Positions 23,181 to 34,569 of a DNA stretch of 64,000 nucleotides are shown in pieces. Both the position numbers and the translations under genes were made by a program. A model generated the notes under the pieces. It worked only from the letters and a program-made list of their open reading frames with translations. It had not been told where the DNA came from and made no database searches. How positions within the stretch are numbered: position 1 is the first letter of the stretch; each line of letters starts with the position of its first letter. The stretch is from Hysterangium stoloniferum. Its lineage: Eukaryota; Basidiomycota; Agaricomycetes; Hysterangiales; Hysterangiaceae. Where the stretch lies: NCBI GenBank assembly GCA_015178975.1, contig WHVD01000012.1, positions 1,054,001 through 1,118,000 on the forward strand, written 5' to 3'.

Positions 23181-26100
23181 AGGCTAGCTGCCCTTGAGCG
23201 CTCAGACTGGATGGAATGGGAATTAACGACGGCGTTACATAACAGTGGTTGGAATGAGCATGGTGACCGTGTTGAGCGTAATCTATCAACTCCACCTACC
23301 CATCCGATGGCGCCGAAGACTGAGTGTGGCGCCGATCCGTTATCGATATATTATATATATTAGATATAGGATACAGCGACAAAGACCTTTTGGAATGGCG
23401 AAGAAGAAGCCTTTGAACAGCAATGAAAGTTATTGAAAGGCAATGAAGAGGTTTTTGAATGGCGACAAAGACATTTTAGAACAGCAACGAAGACATTTTA
23501 GAACGGCGGCAAGGGCACTTTGAATGGCAGGAAAACCCCTTTGAATGGCATCCAAGAACAAGGCACCGTTTGGGGAATATACATAGAGATTTCACCAATG
23601 ATACTTTTAGATTTACTCTGTTTCACCCTAAGGTTATTATCTGTCCTTTATTATGAAGACAATATTGCTTCTGTTGATTGATTTATACAAGGATCTCCTC
23701 CTTTTATACAAAAACATAACTAAAACTATCTCATCCACAAGATTCCATCGAATGACTCCTTCGATCCCTCTGCTGACTTAAAGATCCAGACCGAGGAAGG
23801 AAGCAAAAATTGCCGAAATGGAAGCAAAAGACGACGTGTTGTGGGTCCATAGTGTCTGTGTCCGCCTTTGCATCCGCCCCCATTCTGACATGGTGCAATT
23901 GCCACCCCCGACAGCCTCCAGTGCCGGCTCACTGATAGCGTTACAGAACGGAAATACTTCAGACATACTCCTCGCACCGGAAACATGCCCATTAACACAA
24001 GCACCCCAGTATAAAGGTCCACTTTTCACTCATCCCGAAGAAGTCGTCGTTATCATTGTCTCTCATGTCGAGCAGCGTCATGACCTCCTAAGTTTGGCGC
24101 TGACATCAAAGATCTTCCACCGCATAATCATCCCGGAGTTTCTTGATCACCACATTCGGTGCGACCCCTGCCGATTGGATGTATGGAAGAGGATTACTTC
24201 TAACCCCAAACTGGCTGTGAGAATTCGGACACTCGAATTATTTGATGAGAATTTTGAGAAGTGCGTATCTATTATACCATTTTTCTCATACCGTCCACCA
24301 TTCCGTAAACAAAAGTTCATCGATAAGGGTGTGTTGTTACTCGCTACTGCCGTAAAGTGTATGACACATCTGCGCCGTTTTCGATGGAGTGAGGCCCTAC
24401 CCCTTGCATATCCCTTCAATTCGCTGTCCATTAACCTTCAGGAACTAAACGATATCGATGAATTCTGTTTTGGCTTGAGACAGGACTCGAATGATCCACC
24501 TTTCATAATAATTGATGGGGTGACTCTGTGGATGCCTGTGAAACTCGAGCCTATTTTGCCAGTAAGCCCGATATAACCCGTTCAAACTTGTCCGTTGTAA
24601 ATGACCCTTTTAAACAATCAGTTAGGGAATCTTCCCAATCTTACGACGCTTGGCCTAACCATCGATCATGTCCCTTGGGAAGATAATAAATGGCATAATC
24701 TCTTTCGAGATTGGATTGTGCATTTGACAAAATTGAAACATCTACGGCTTGCTTTTAGGATGGATACCGACTACTTTGATAGCGTGGTCATCTTCCAACA
24801 TGCATATTGGCCTTTCCTCATTGAATTATCACTTGAAGGGCATATTTGTCTATTCCCTCTTACAGAGAGCAGCCGTTTCCACAATGTGAAGGACGAGAAT
24901 GAATTCACAACCTTCCTCCACAAGCATCCAAATCTCGAACGTCTCCGAATTCTCACTGATCATGGTGGGTCATGTTTTAAGCCACAGCCCGTGTCTCGAC
25001 TTCGTTCCCTGGTACTTGGCAGCTTCAATGACTATACCAAGCCTCTCTGCGACTGGTTTCCTTTGGATAATGCTCAACAACTACAGTACTTGGAATGTTC
25101 AGTCACAGCGAAATGCTTACCCAACCTCCAAGCAATGACTTCCTTACGTGTCTTCAATGCCATTGGGATGGATTTGGAAATATTTCAACGTTTTGTTGAG
25201 GTTGTCCCAAGCCTTGAACAACTTCATATTTCTTACCGCCATTGGCACATGCAGAGCAGTGACTCTCATGACAACGTACGTCTATTTAAAGACATCAAGC
25301 TCACGCATAATAAGATTAACGTCGATGTTATAGCGTCACATTGCAGATACAGTAGTCAACTCTCTCCTCAAGCTGAAGCTTCTCGTTCGGTTGGAAGGGG
25401 GTTTCATTATCCATGGAATTGATGTATCTGAGAACCAATATCTTTTCAAAAGAATGAAGGAACACAAACGCCTCAGGCACATTGACTCTTTCACCCAGGA
25501 AGAATGGGACTGGATACTCAACAATGCTAACATCATAGGGTGCGTTGACGTTCGGTGGTATAGACCCCGTGTTCCTGTCCCGGACATAGAGGAATCTGCA
25601 GGTTTCTACATTAAGAAATCATTTTGAAAATTTTTTCTTCTTCTTTACTATTAGGATCCGTCGATTTATTTCGGTATCTTGTTTAGGAAGATGGATGGGG
25701 GCCCAAATATAACATACCAAGTATCCGAACTGCATCATCATTTTTCTATTGTATCAAAATTTGATACCATATAAATCCGCTGTCGTTGTTCAGTAACCTC
25801 CAACGTCCGAGTCCCGCCTCGTTCCAGAAGTTCCATCCGGCAAGGCTAGTTCCCGCAACAATTTCTTCTTCCTATTGAGGTCATGTCGCGAGATACTTTC
25901 AATATGAGAAAAATTGCATGATACCTAACACACCGGAATTTAGAGAGTGAAAGCGTTGAGCTTGATCAATGGAACGGTAGTCCTAAGGTCTTGAGGGTAG
26001 GTTGAGGGCCAGGGTACTATCGCGCAAGGTAGTGCATTCGCTGGGATAGGACAAGGATCTATCTGCCATATGATGCCTATTCAAACATTAAATCTATGTC

Positions 26101-26226
26101 GTCTGAAGAACCTTTCTGCAGTTTGCGATACGAGGTTAAAAGGGAACCTCGGATTCTGCATGGGCTATAAGAAAGCGTCGTGCAAGTGCCGCGGCATGTT
26201 TGTTTTTTCAAAACGAGTAGATACTT
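22894..26226. repeat. Right arm of large inverted repeat
   Basis: Reverse complement of 17892-21219. The first 25 bp are slightly diverged, and near-identity starts at GGAGATAGGAAGG (22917). The arm ends at 26226, immediately before another copy of GGAGATAGGAAGG, so its first about 390 bp are repeated directly after its end. Confidence 0.93.
23818..25627 (+). CDS. F-box / leucine-rich-repeat-like protein (right palindrome copy)
   Basis: Predicted 563 aa in three exons: 23818-24561, 24622-25275, 25334-25627. Introns are 60 and 58 nt and all junctions keep frame. The F-box-like region and LRR-like body match the left copy. Residues 1-125 are identical in both; about eighteen changes and two single-residue insertions fall between 24185 and 24561, and about nine more downstream. 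The start ATG follows GCCGAA and sits at the same place in both copies. Both genes look intact, so either may be expressed. Confidence 0.85.
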
Positions 26227-26617
26227 CGGAGATAGGAAGGAAGTGGAAGTGTGCTTCTCTGACCCTTTCCGAGTTTCTCGTTTATTCAATGTCCCGTTGA
26301 AGGAGATGATCGAAACATTGGCCATGACGTTTGCAGTAAGATACGAAAAGGCGCCGAAGGCAAAAGAAATTGCTCAATATAAACAACTCTTCGAGAAGCA
26401 AGGGTCATCGGACTTCAACCCTGTGGCCCTTGGCAAGCCGGCGGATGATGACACAATTCTTTCTGCTTTACTTGCGGGGAAGTACTTGAAGCGACTAGCT
26501 GCCCTGGAGCGCTCAGACTGGATGGAATCGGAATTAACGACGGCGTTACAGAACAGTGGTTGGGATGAGCATGGTGACCGTGTTGAGCGTGATCTATCTA
26601 TCAACTCCACCTCCTAG
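26227..26617 (+). pseudogene. FunK1-type kinase 3' end (copy 3, reading frame preserved)
   Basis: It reads DRKEVEVCFSDPFRVSRLF and onward to GKPADDDTILSALLAGKYL and RSDWMESELTTAL, ending at a stop at 26617. Unlike the two arm copies it has no frameshift in the ADDD segment, so it represents the ancestral C terminus. It has no kinase core in front. Confidence 0.85.
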
Positions 26618-29091
26618 CCAGCCGATGGTGCCGAAGACTGAGTGTGGCGCTGATCTGGCCTCAGATGACCTATTTCGCTAATAATGCAAGATACCTGCAT
26701 ACCCATATGGAACTCGATTGTAGACCTCAGTATTTTGTTGAATACATACCCTGATGTGATATGACCGCGAGTACGCCAGTTTGAACACTGTTGAAATACA
26801 GCCTGTCACAGCATTACCGGGCCTTTTCAGTAAAACTTCTTTCTTATTAAAAACGGCTAATCCAAGGGTGGATTTGATGTTTTTTCTGTCCCAGGGAAAT
26901 TCACCGTAAGGCTCTGGCAGGCAATTGAAAATTATACCAATGTAGTGATAAATTTACGTGGGTTTTGAAGTCCTAGTACGAATTGATATTTCATTAATTA
27001 TTTGTTCCTGTGACGTACTAAATCCGTTGTCGTTGTCCCATAAGCCCCAACTTCCGAGTCCCCCCTCATTCCAGAAATCCCATCCGGCAAGGTGAGTCTC
27101 CACAACAGTTTCCTCGCTACTGAGATCATGTGGAGATAATTTCAATATTAGTGATAATAAACTGGATTACATTTTACATTCATTAGTTATCAATTCGGGA
27201 AGGCTGTATATGTACCTTTAGAAGTGGGTACCTGCCTCGGCAATGTTCAACGTCCTCTCCATCTACCAGCGACCCGACGTGCTGCGACACAGTGAGTATT
27301 TGTGTCCTAATGGAAAATTGCCTTTATCATGTGTTATGTCGAACTCTTCTTTCTAAGTTGAGACACGGTTGTTTTCTCTCTAAGTAATTCTGCCCCCCCC
27401 CCCCCCCCTCTCCCTTAAAAACGATTATCTATTTATCTATTTGAGAACACCGACAACCGGCCATCATTTATGAGGATGGCTGGGGTAACTATGATACTTC
27501 CCCGGGAGTTACTTAGAAGGGGATAAGGTTCTCTCTCAGACCGTAACTAAAAAATCCTTAAATCTTCAGAGTCCTCGAGCATTCCACAATGTTCCATAAG
27601 GTTCCAGTAAATCCCCGAATGAACCTCACATAACCAATAGTAATAAAGGTAGTCGATAGGTTTGGAAGACTGTATACCTTGCGCACTGTTTCAATCATCC
27701 TAAACATTAATTCGATAACTTGACTTCAGTTAACACACGGGGCTCCACCTGTTCCACCTGTCTACTTTTGAAGTTTCGCAGTACCAAGTGCCAAATTGTC
27801 GATCTTGGAATCGTTGAAAACATTAATATCTCCGAGTCCCTATGAACAGTAGAATTCTCGTGTATAAATTGCGTGCCTTCCGAGTCGAAAGTTGTAACTT
27901 CATGGGTAGAGCCGAGAACATTACACGTCTCCAAGCGCCCCTGAAAACAAAAATTCTTACCATATAACTTCCATGTCTTCAGAGATGCTTGGGTTCTTTA
28001 TGTGGAAAATTTCAGACTTAGTGATAACGTTTAACACAACTACATTTGTAATGACTACATACCATTCATACCTGAACCGAAGTGAAGGTTGGAACTAATA
28101 TTTAAACTTGAGTTGGAACATTGTACGGACGAATCAACCATCACGTGGGATATATAATGCGTTCAGTTCGACCTGCTAAGTTAGAGAATATGAAACTCCC
28201 CCTGCATAGAGCGTCGATCCATGCATCGTATATTTCATTCTTAGACACCATACCCACACGGTTAGCTAAACCCCATACAGGGAGTGAATGGCGCCAAATT
28301 GACGCTCCAGATCACTCTGTAGAGATAGACAGCTTTGTTGACAGTCGGGAATAAAAGTAAATCCGAAGTCCCTAACGAAATTCCGTGCCACATGGTGACA
28401 AAAAAAAACAATTGACAGCACTGTTTGACGTACGACGCATCCATTCATGAGATTGTTGATTGATGGTCCTATAGTGGCACTAAATTGGCTTAACACGGGA
28501 CTTTGTTGGCCGAGCTGCGACAGATGACAAGCGATATAACACTATTGGCAGACGATATCAGCGACACCAAGCCACTCAGCGTAGGACCTGGATTTTGGAA
28601 CTGCCAAATATCGATGCCATTCGGCCCACCACAGATCTCAAGAGGGCTCAAGAGGGCTATCGACACATGGTGTGCTACATGCAGAATCCGAGATAGGCGT
28701 GGGGTTACCTTCCAAGGTCGTATCGCAAACTGCAGCAATGATTCTTCAGATGACATAGATTTAATGTTTGAATAGGCGTCATACGGCAGATAGATCCTTG
28801 TCCTATCCCAGCGAACGCACTACCTAGCTCGAAGCATGTGGATGTGCATGATTCGGTGGAGAGAGGATTTGGGGTCACTTGAGTGAACAATGGGGATGAC
28901 CTACACTCCCTAATATGTCGAAGTTATGTATGTATCGTGAGATAGAAATACTCACCCAAAATCGAAGCAACCAAGATGCACGGTGTTCGGGGGTGTAACG
29001 ATGCTGGGTGAGCTTGAACCGGTGAAGTGATAGAGATTCAAATGGTTAGATCTGCCACAGAGTTTGTTGGCATTTCCAAGACAAGGTAACA
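26618..29091. other. Intergenic region with decayed copies of palindrome flanks
   Basis: No complete gene is recognisable. 26990-27150 is a diverged copy of the flank at 25775-25900 (shared CCCGCCTCGTTCCAGAA-like and CATCCGGCAAGG). 28680-28830 is a diverged copy of 17950-18095, inverted relative to 26045-26165. A run of 16 C lies at 27393-27408. A minus-strand frame at 27707-27934 is open but unrecognised. Confidence 0.5.
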
Positions 29092-29446
29092 CAGGAGGTA
29101 CCCCAAGGTTTTTGGAGTTGGGGAACCATCCGAAATTCCTACCATTTGGCCAAATTTTCTGACAATTGTTTGAAATTTTTTAGTTTTAGTAGGATTTTCC
29201 AAAGTGGAAAATCAATCTGAAAACCTTAAATATTTGTCTCAAGAAATCTGAGGAAACATCATAGTCAGAGTTTCTTGATATAAAATTATTAAGATTTTTA
29301 GATATGATTTTCTACTTTGGAAAATCCTACTAAAACTTAAAATTTTTTAAACAATTTATCAGTTCAAAGAATTCTTAGAAAATTTAGCCAAATATTAGGA
29401 TTTTCAGAAGGCTTTCAAACTCCAAAAACCTTGGGATGCCTCCAGT
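29092..29446. mobile_element. Palindromic MITE-like element, family H
   Basis: Inverted ends are CACAGGAGGTACCCCAAGG and, at the right, CACTGGAGGCATCCCAAGG. Inverted similarity continues to the centre (GGATTTTCCAAAG with CTTTGGAAAATCC). A TA follows the right end. A half copy lies at 53360-53512. About 355 bp, non-coding. Confidence 0.75.
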
Positions 29447-30056
29447 GTAAGTCACAGAACAGACTGCCAGCCTCAGGGGTTATGGTAAATCTGCAGATGA
29501 TGTCATCTTCCAGCAGGATAATGATCCCAACCATACCTGCAAGAAGGCCCAAAATTGGTTCCAAGAAAATGGTTTCAGGGTTCTCTCATGGCCAGCACAG
29601 TCTCCTCACCTGAATCCCATTGAACCCTTATGGAATCACCTGAAGAGGAAGTTGGCAGGGTATGAGAATGCACCCCAGGAGATGGAAGAGCTTTGGGAGA
29701 GGGTGGTGGAAGAATGGTACAATATTGATGCAAAGGTGTGTCAGGATTTGATTCAAAGTATACCTAGGAGGGTTGCAGATGTATTAAAGGCAAAGGGTGG
29801 CTATACCAAGTACTAAATATAAGTAATTTCCTTCCAAAAGCCTATCAGTGACAAAAGGTATCCAATGACCCCTCTCTATTAAAATATTCATATTGTTACC
29901 ATATATTGATATCACATAATGACATTATGGTACCTTGGACTATGCATGATAGAGCATGTTGGAAAATATTTTGATGATTGTTATGATTTTATCTACTGGG
30001 GTATAAGCTATACAGTTTAAAACTGCAAAACATTGGATCCATTTTGTAAGTCACTG
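29447..30056 (+). mobile_element. Tc1/mariner fragment 1 (3' part)
   Basis: From about 29465 to 29816 one frame reads YGKSADDVIFQQDNDPNHT, then LNPIEPLW, ending YTKY and stop. These are the second Asp and the Glu of the DD34E site. The right terminal repeat ends CATTTTGTAAGTCACTG... in the form TTTTGTAAGTCACTG at 30056, followed by TA. The 5' half is missing, replaced by MITE H. Confidence 0.8.
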
Positions 30057-30751
30057 TATAGAGAAGGATCTGTGATGGTATGGGGCTGCATGCTGTGGGA
30101 AGGACCTGGATATACTTGCAAGATAGATAGGAGGATGGATGGGGACCTTTATCTCAAGATTATGGAGGAGGACCTTCAAGCCAGCCTCAACTATTATGGA
30201 AAATCTGTGGGTGATGTCATCTTCCAGCAAGATAATGATCCCAAACATACCTGTAAGAAGGCCCAAACTTGGTTTCAGGATAATGATTTCAATGTCCTCC
30301 CATGGCCAGCACAGTCTATAGAGCTCAACCCTATTGAACACTTGTGGGATCACATAAAGAGAAGGCTGGGGGAGTATGAGGTTGAACCAAAAGGGATACT
30401 GGAGTTGTGGGAGAGGGTGGAGGAGGAATGGAACAAGATTGATGTTGAGGTGTGTCAGAAGTTGATTGAGAGTATGTTTAGGAGGGTTGCAGCTATGTTG
30501 AAGGCAAAGGGGCTATACTAAGTACTGAATATAAGTAGTTTGTGGGTCAGAGTTGTCAGCCAAAAAACCCTTCCAATGAGTCTCCTGTATATATATATTT
30601 GTAGTATTTCCATATTTGGAGCTTATGTAATGGCACTGTATTTCAATAATCTAGATATGATAGAGCATATTCACAAATACTTTTGAAATTTTTGAAATTT
30701 TATCCTATACATCTGAAGTACCAAACATTGGAAGAGTTTTGTGAGTCACTG
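30057..30751 (+). mobile_element. Tc1/mariner fragment 2 (3' part)
   Basis: From about 30060 to 30521 it reads REGSVMVWGCMLWEG, VIFQQDNDPKHT and ELNPIEHLWDHIKRRL, an open C-terminal transposase half from a different subfamily (about 60-70% similar by eye). The right end is GTTTTGTGAGTCACTG at 30751, followed by TA. Fragment 1 ends exactly at its left edge at a TA, so fragment 1 inserted into it. The missing 5' part was not found. Confidence 0.8.
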
Positions 30752-30932
30752 TATTTCACTGTCCTCCAGGAAGTCTAGGAGAAAGCAACTGGGTATGGTA
30801 GCAGGAGAGCAAAGCACATGAGCTGAAACCAAGTCCTTCTCATACCCTGGTACTATTCTGATACCCCACAGACCATTTCTGGAAAGCCTTTGGAATATCC
30901 ACCAGAAAACCCAGGTATATTTCCTACACTTA
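30752..30932 (+). repeat. 3' end of an LTR (truncated)
   Basis: Contains the shared LTR block variant CATGAGCTGAAACCAAGTCC (about 30817-30836) and ends CTACACTTAACA. It resembles family C near its end (CCACCAGAAAACCC...TTAACA). The left part was removed where the mariner fragment abuts. Confidence 0.55.
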
Positions 30933-31076
30933 ACAGACCAGCCCCCAAGGTATTGCTCAGCCTTCCCTTGAGTAATTTTCTTTTCCATCATCCCACCTTT
31001 TTCTGCTTCTTTATTATTCTAAATCTCATAGTTTAGATCAATTTTTCATGTATTTACTATTAGTTTAGCATGCTAT

Positions 31077-31660
31077 TGTCAGGGCAATATATGGTTGCCA
31101 TTTATTTTATTTAAGTTTATGATATTTTTCTACATTTCTCTATATTTTTTCTATATTTTATAAGGTGCATATATGCACCTACACACAGATACAGGTGCAT
31201 ATATGCACCTACACACAGATACAGGTGCATATATGCACCTACACACAGATACAGGTGCAAACATGATTATGTAATCACACCACCCCATGCCACCATTGCA
31301 AAGTCGTCGTCGCTGTCGCTGTCGTTGCATAGCTGTATCTGCTGTTGTTGTCGTAAAGTCGCCGCCACTGTCACTGTCATCACACAGCCGTATCTGCCAT
31401 TGTCATCGCAAGGTCACCACAACCATTGTCATTGCAAGGCCATCACAGCCATCATCATCACGAGGTCGCCACTGCTGCCCAAAACCTGGTTGACACACAG
31501 TGCTTTGGGGGGCATGTACATAGCTAGTCTTTAGTTTCAATCTCTTAGGAATCCCACTAAAAACAAGTGTGATCTCCCCTGTCATTGAGCTATCCCCTCT
31601 TCACTTCCTATTACTGTGTTTTATCTTGTGTTTGGTAGCCTTGTTAGTGTTGCCCTAACA
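31077..31660 (+). repeat. Solo LTR, family F
   Basis: Starts TGTCAGGGCAATATATGG and ends GCCCTAACA, with a perfect duplication GCTAT at 31072-31076 and 31661-31665. Length 584 bp. A long region of GTC/CGT-type imperfect trinucleotides (31290-31470) and a threefold 30-bp repeat lie inside. The inverted relative is at 36270-36944. Confidence 0.92.
31166..31257 (+). repeat. Three tandem copies of a 30-bp unit containing a palindrome
   Basis: Each unit contains GGTGCATATATGCACC, a perfect 16-bp palindrome, followed by TACACACAGATACA. The related LTR at 36270-36944 has a single unit. Confidence 0.9.
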
Positions 31661-32079
31661 GCTATTGAGACTTGCTTATGTCCCTATCAGCATATTTTGT
31701 ACAATAGAGCCTGTGGCTCCCAGATTCACTTCCACTGGAGGTCTGCTCATCCAACCATGGACAGACATAAAGGTTGCAATGTGATCACATGATATTTTCA
31801 CTTTACAATGCTTCCAAAACACATCAAAACCAAATGGCCTCAGTCAGATAAATTGTTGAGGTCCAAGGTTCAAGGCTTAAAGGTAAAAGAGTTGCAAGGT
31901 CCCACATGCTGAGTACATACTCAACTGGAGAGTCTGGTTCTACTAATCAATGAATATCTTTAGTAGTGTTTAGATATTAGATTACAAGGTCTATGCACGA
32001 TTCTGAGAAGGGTCTGTGCATGACACCTAGTACTGCTTTAGGTCTTAGCTAGATGCACAAGCATGTATATAATCTAGGG

Positions 32080-33664
32080 AGTTAAGGAGTGCGTGTGGAG
32101 CTTATCAGAGGGTTTCCAGAGAAACCTGTGGGAAAGCTGGTAGGACTTGGCTTCAGCTTATAGGCTGCACCCTTGTGAGATCGTGTCATCCAATTTCAGA
32201 CAGGTAGATGGAATCCCAGGGAGTCCAGGAGTAGTTGGTGGGTTGAGAGGTCAGAGAGTCAATTGCGGGAATCCCACAGAGGTTGAGGGGTCAGGCAGTG
32301 ATGGGTCAGAGGTCAAGTGATAGATAGGTTGGAGGTTGAGTGATAGATAGGTTGGAGATTGAGTGATAGATAGGTTGGAGCCCATGGGCTCTGATGAGAT
32401 AATTAGCGGTGTGTTTCAAAGAGGAATAGAGTGGAAAATGTACTGAGATTACTGGGGGGAATCTAAGCTGATTTTCTGACTGGATTGTATGTACAACATC
32501 TCCCAGACTATGGAGGGTGTTTATAATTACTATAATCTCAAATATTTATTAATAAAAGCCTTATTTTTACAAAACTCCATCTTTAAATAGTGATATCTAT
32601 TCTGAAACAATTATATTGTCAAAAGACAATCATCAGAAATAGTTCTCCATATTACATTTTATACAACCCATAGTTATTTAATAAATTCCATTGTATATAA
32701 TTTTCTTCCTTTTACAGATACCTACTAATACTTTTATTAGTACTTTGTTTTTTTAAAATTGTAATGTAGTTATTTCCATGTAAAATATGTAAAATATTAT
32801 TGGAAATTTTTCATACCACAGCTGTCTTTATTAAGTGAAACCCCCTATATATTCTGGGTATGTTGAATCAAGTAGAAATCTGTTCAGATTGACAGATCCA
32901 TTCCAAAGTAATACATATGTATTTAGAGGTGCCAATGATATATATGTATGCATGGAATAGACTATCTAAAGGTATCTATTTTTTAAAAGTATTAGTATTT
33001 CAAACTACTAATTTTTTTTATTGTCTACTGGTGTCCAGAAAGATTCTTTAGTTGGTAATGTATGAGAGAGTTTAAAACTTTCAAAAAGTTTTAAAAACCA
33101 AATTATGTTTGAATCACATCCCAGATGTATAAATGACCTTTAGAGTATATTAGAATTTGGTATACTTAATAGTTTTCAGATATCCTCCTATATAGACTGT
33201 GGAATGTATGTTATACCAAATCCAGTAATAATGAAATCCAAACTAGTAATCATGAAATGAGATAAGTAAACACCAAATTAGGTATTAGGAATGGAATGGA
33301 ATGGGGGCGGAGTCTGAAATGTGACAGGTCGTTTGACCATAATGGGAATAGGGCAGGAGTGGAGTCCAAAATGTGACAGGTCATTTGACCATAATGGGAA
33401 TGGGGCTCAGTTAGAGAGCTGATGGGTTTTCCAAGTGGAGTCCAGTAACTGATGCATGGGACAGAGTCAGAGATAGACAGGTATGACATGTGCGGTCCCA
33501 GCAGGTATTCTGGTGACTGATTCATGAGACAACAAAGGTTGGACATGGGCAGGTTCATCATCCAGGTCCCAGTGGGTATTCCGGTTAACTGATTACTAGT
33601 GCGTAAAGGGTGTGGGTGCCTATAGGGTAGTGCCCAGAGTCCAGTGGGTTTTCCAGTTGTAACA
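32080..33664 (-). repeat. LTR, family A, minus strand, with MITE inside
   Basis: It runs from GTTAAGGAGTG at 32081 to AGTTGTAACA at 33664. Without the insertion at 32511-33188 it is about 905 bp. The excess over 820 bp fits an AGTGATAGATAGGTTGGAG-type tandem repeat at 32318-32395. The shared block is at 32143-32161. Flanking 5-mers TAGGG and GACAG do not match, so it may be recombined. Confidence 0.75.
32511..33188. mobile_element. Non-autonomous TA-inserting element (678 bp)
   Basis: It interrupts the LTR sequence GACTATATAGAC exactly, with TA on both sides (32509-32510 and 33189-33190). Ends are TGGAGGGTGTTTATAA and, inverted, GGAGGATATCTG; only the terminal GGAGG matches well. Very AT-rich, no coding frame. 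Family unknown to me. Confidence 0.65.
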
Positions 33665-33724
33665 GACAGTAGGTCCTTAACTTTGTAATTGACTTGGGTA
33701 CATGGCATCTACTGTAGTCTGAGT

Positions 33725-34308
33725 ACAGATAGTCCCTAACAGTAATAAAACTAAAGTTAACACTTAGCTTAATCAACTGGGAGACCAAAATACTAAGGGT
33801 CAAAGTAATATGAGTCTTGGCTGGCCAAATAATTAGCAGAGAATAAACAGTACAAGGTATCAATGAAGTAAAGTACCACACAAGCCTTTTTATAAGGAAT
33901 AAGTAGAGAATTGGCAAACCTAAGTTGATATTTGAACTAAAGAACTGCAGAATACAAGACAAGGGCTTTTATACTAAGCAAGACAGATGATCAGAAGGCC
34001 AATCATGGAGATTAGAAAACAAATGGGTCAAAAGAAGCAAATAACTGAACAAGGGATCAAAATAAACTAAATGCAAGGTAATAGATGAATACTAAATGGT
34101 TTGAGATGGGAAATGATGTATACACATAGAATAAGTGATAGGAAAGCATTGGGGTGGGGGCAGAATGGAATAGACAAAGGGTAATATGTAATAAATGAAG
34201 TGGCAGGATACTGCTGGTGACACTGCAATTAGGGGTACCAATGTGGGAATGCCAGAGGATTGTCAAACTGAAACAAGTTGCAGAGCCCTACAAATGATAT
34301 TCCTAACA
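33725..34308 (-). repeat. LTR family D fragment
   Basis: Shares CACTTAGCTTAATCAACTGG with the family D copy at 35535-37272 and ends ATTCCTAACA at 34308. The left end is not defined. The same segment resembles 2041-2330. Confidence 0.55.
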
Positions 34309-34569
34309 TAAATACAGATATTTCTCTTCTCACTTGTATATTGCCAGGCTACCAAAGGATCATCAAACATTGCAGTGAGGCAGATGTGTGTCACAACCAT
34401 TACAAGACCAGTTCTGACAAAATTTTCAATAACCTTTCAACTCTTCAACTAAACTACATATTCTTTGACATTCTTGAACTTAATCTTCAATTTATCTCAA
34501 ATTGACATCATTTAGTATTTCATATGTACATGACATCATTCTCAAGTCATATAATGGTCATTGACTGGC

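Noticed and set aside
31290-31470. Trinucleotide-rich frames in LTR F as a coding region
   Set aside because: The open frames are Ser/His/Cys-rich by-products of CGT/GTC/CAT repeats and are not conserved in the inverted copy.
32080-33664. Target-site duplication for the minus-strand LTR A
   Set aside because: TAGGG and GACAG do not match, so I did not claim one.
33665-34569. New LTR between A and B copies
   Set aside because: Similarity shows it is mainly a family D fragment; the left boundary and duplication could not be found.
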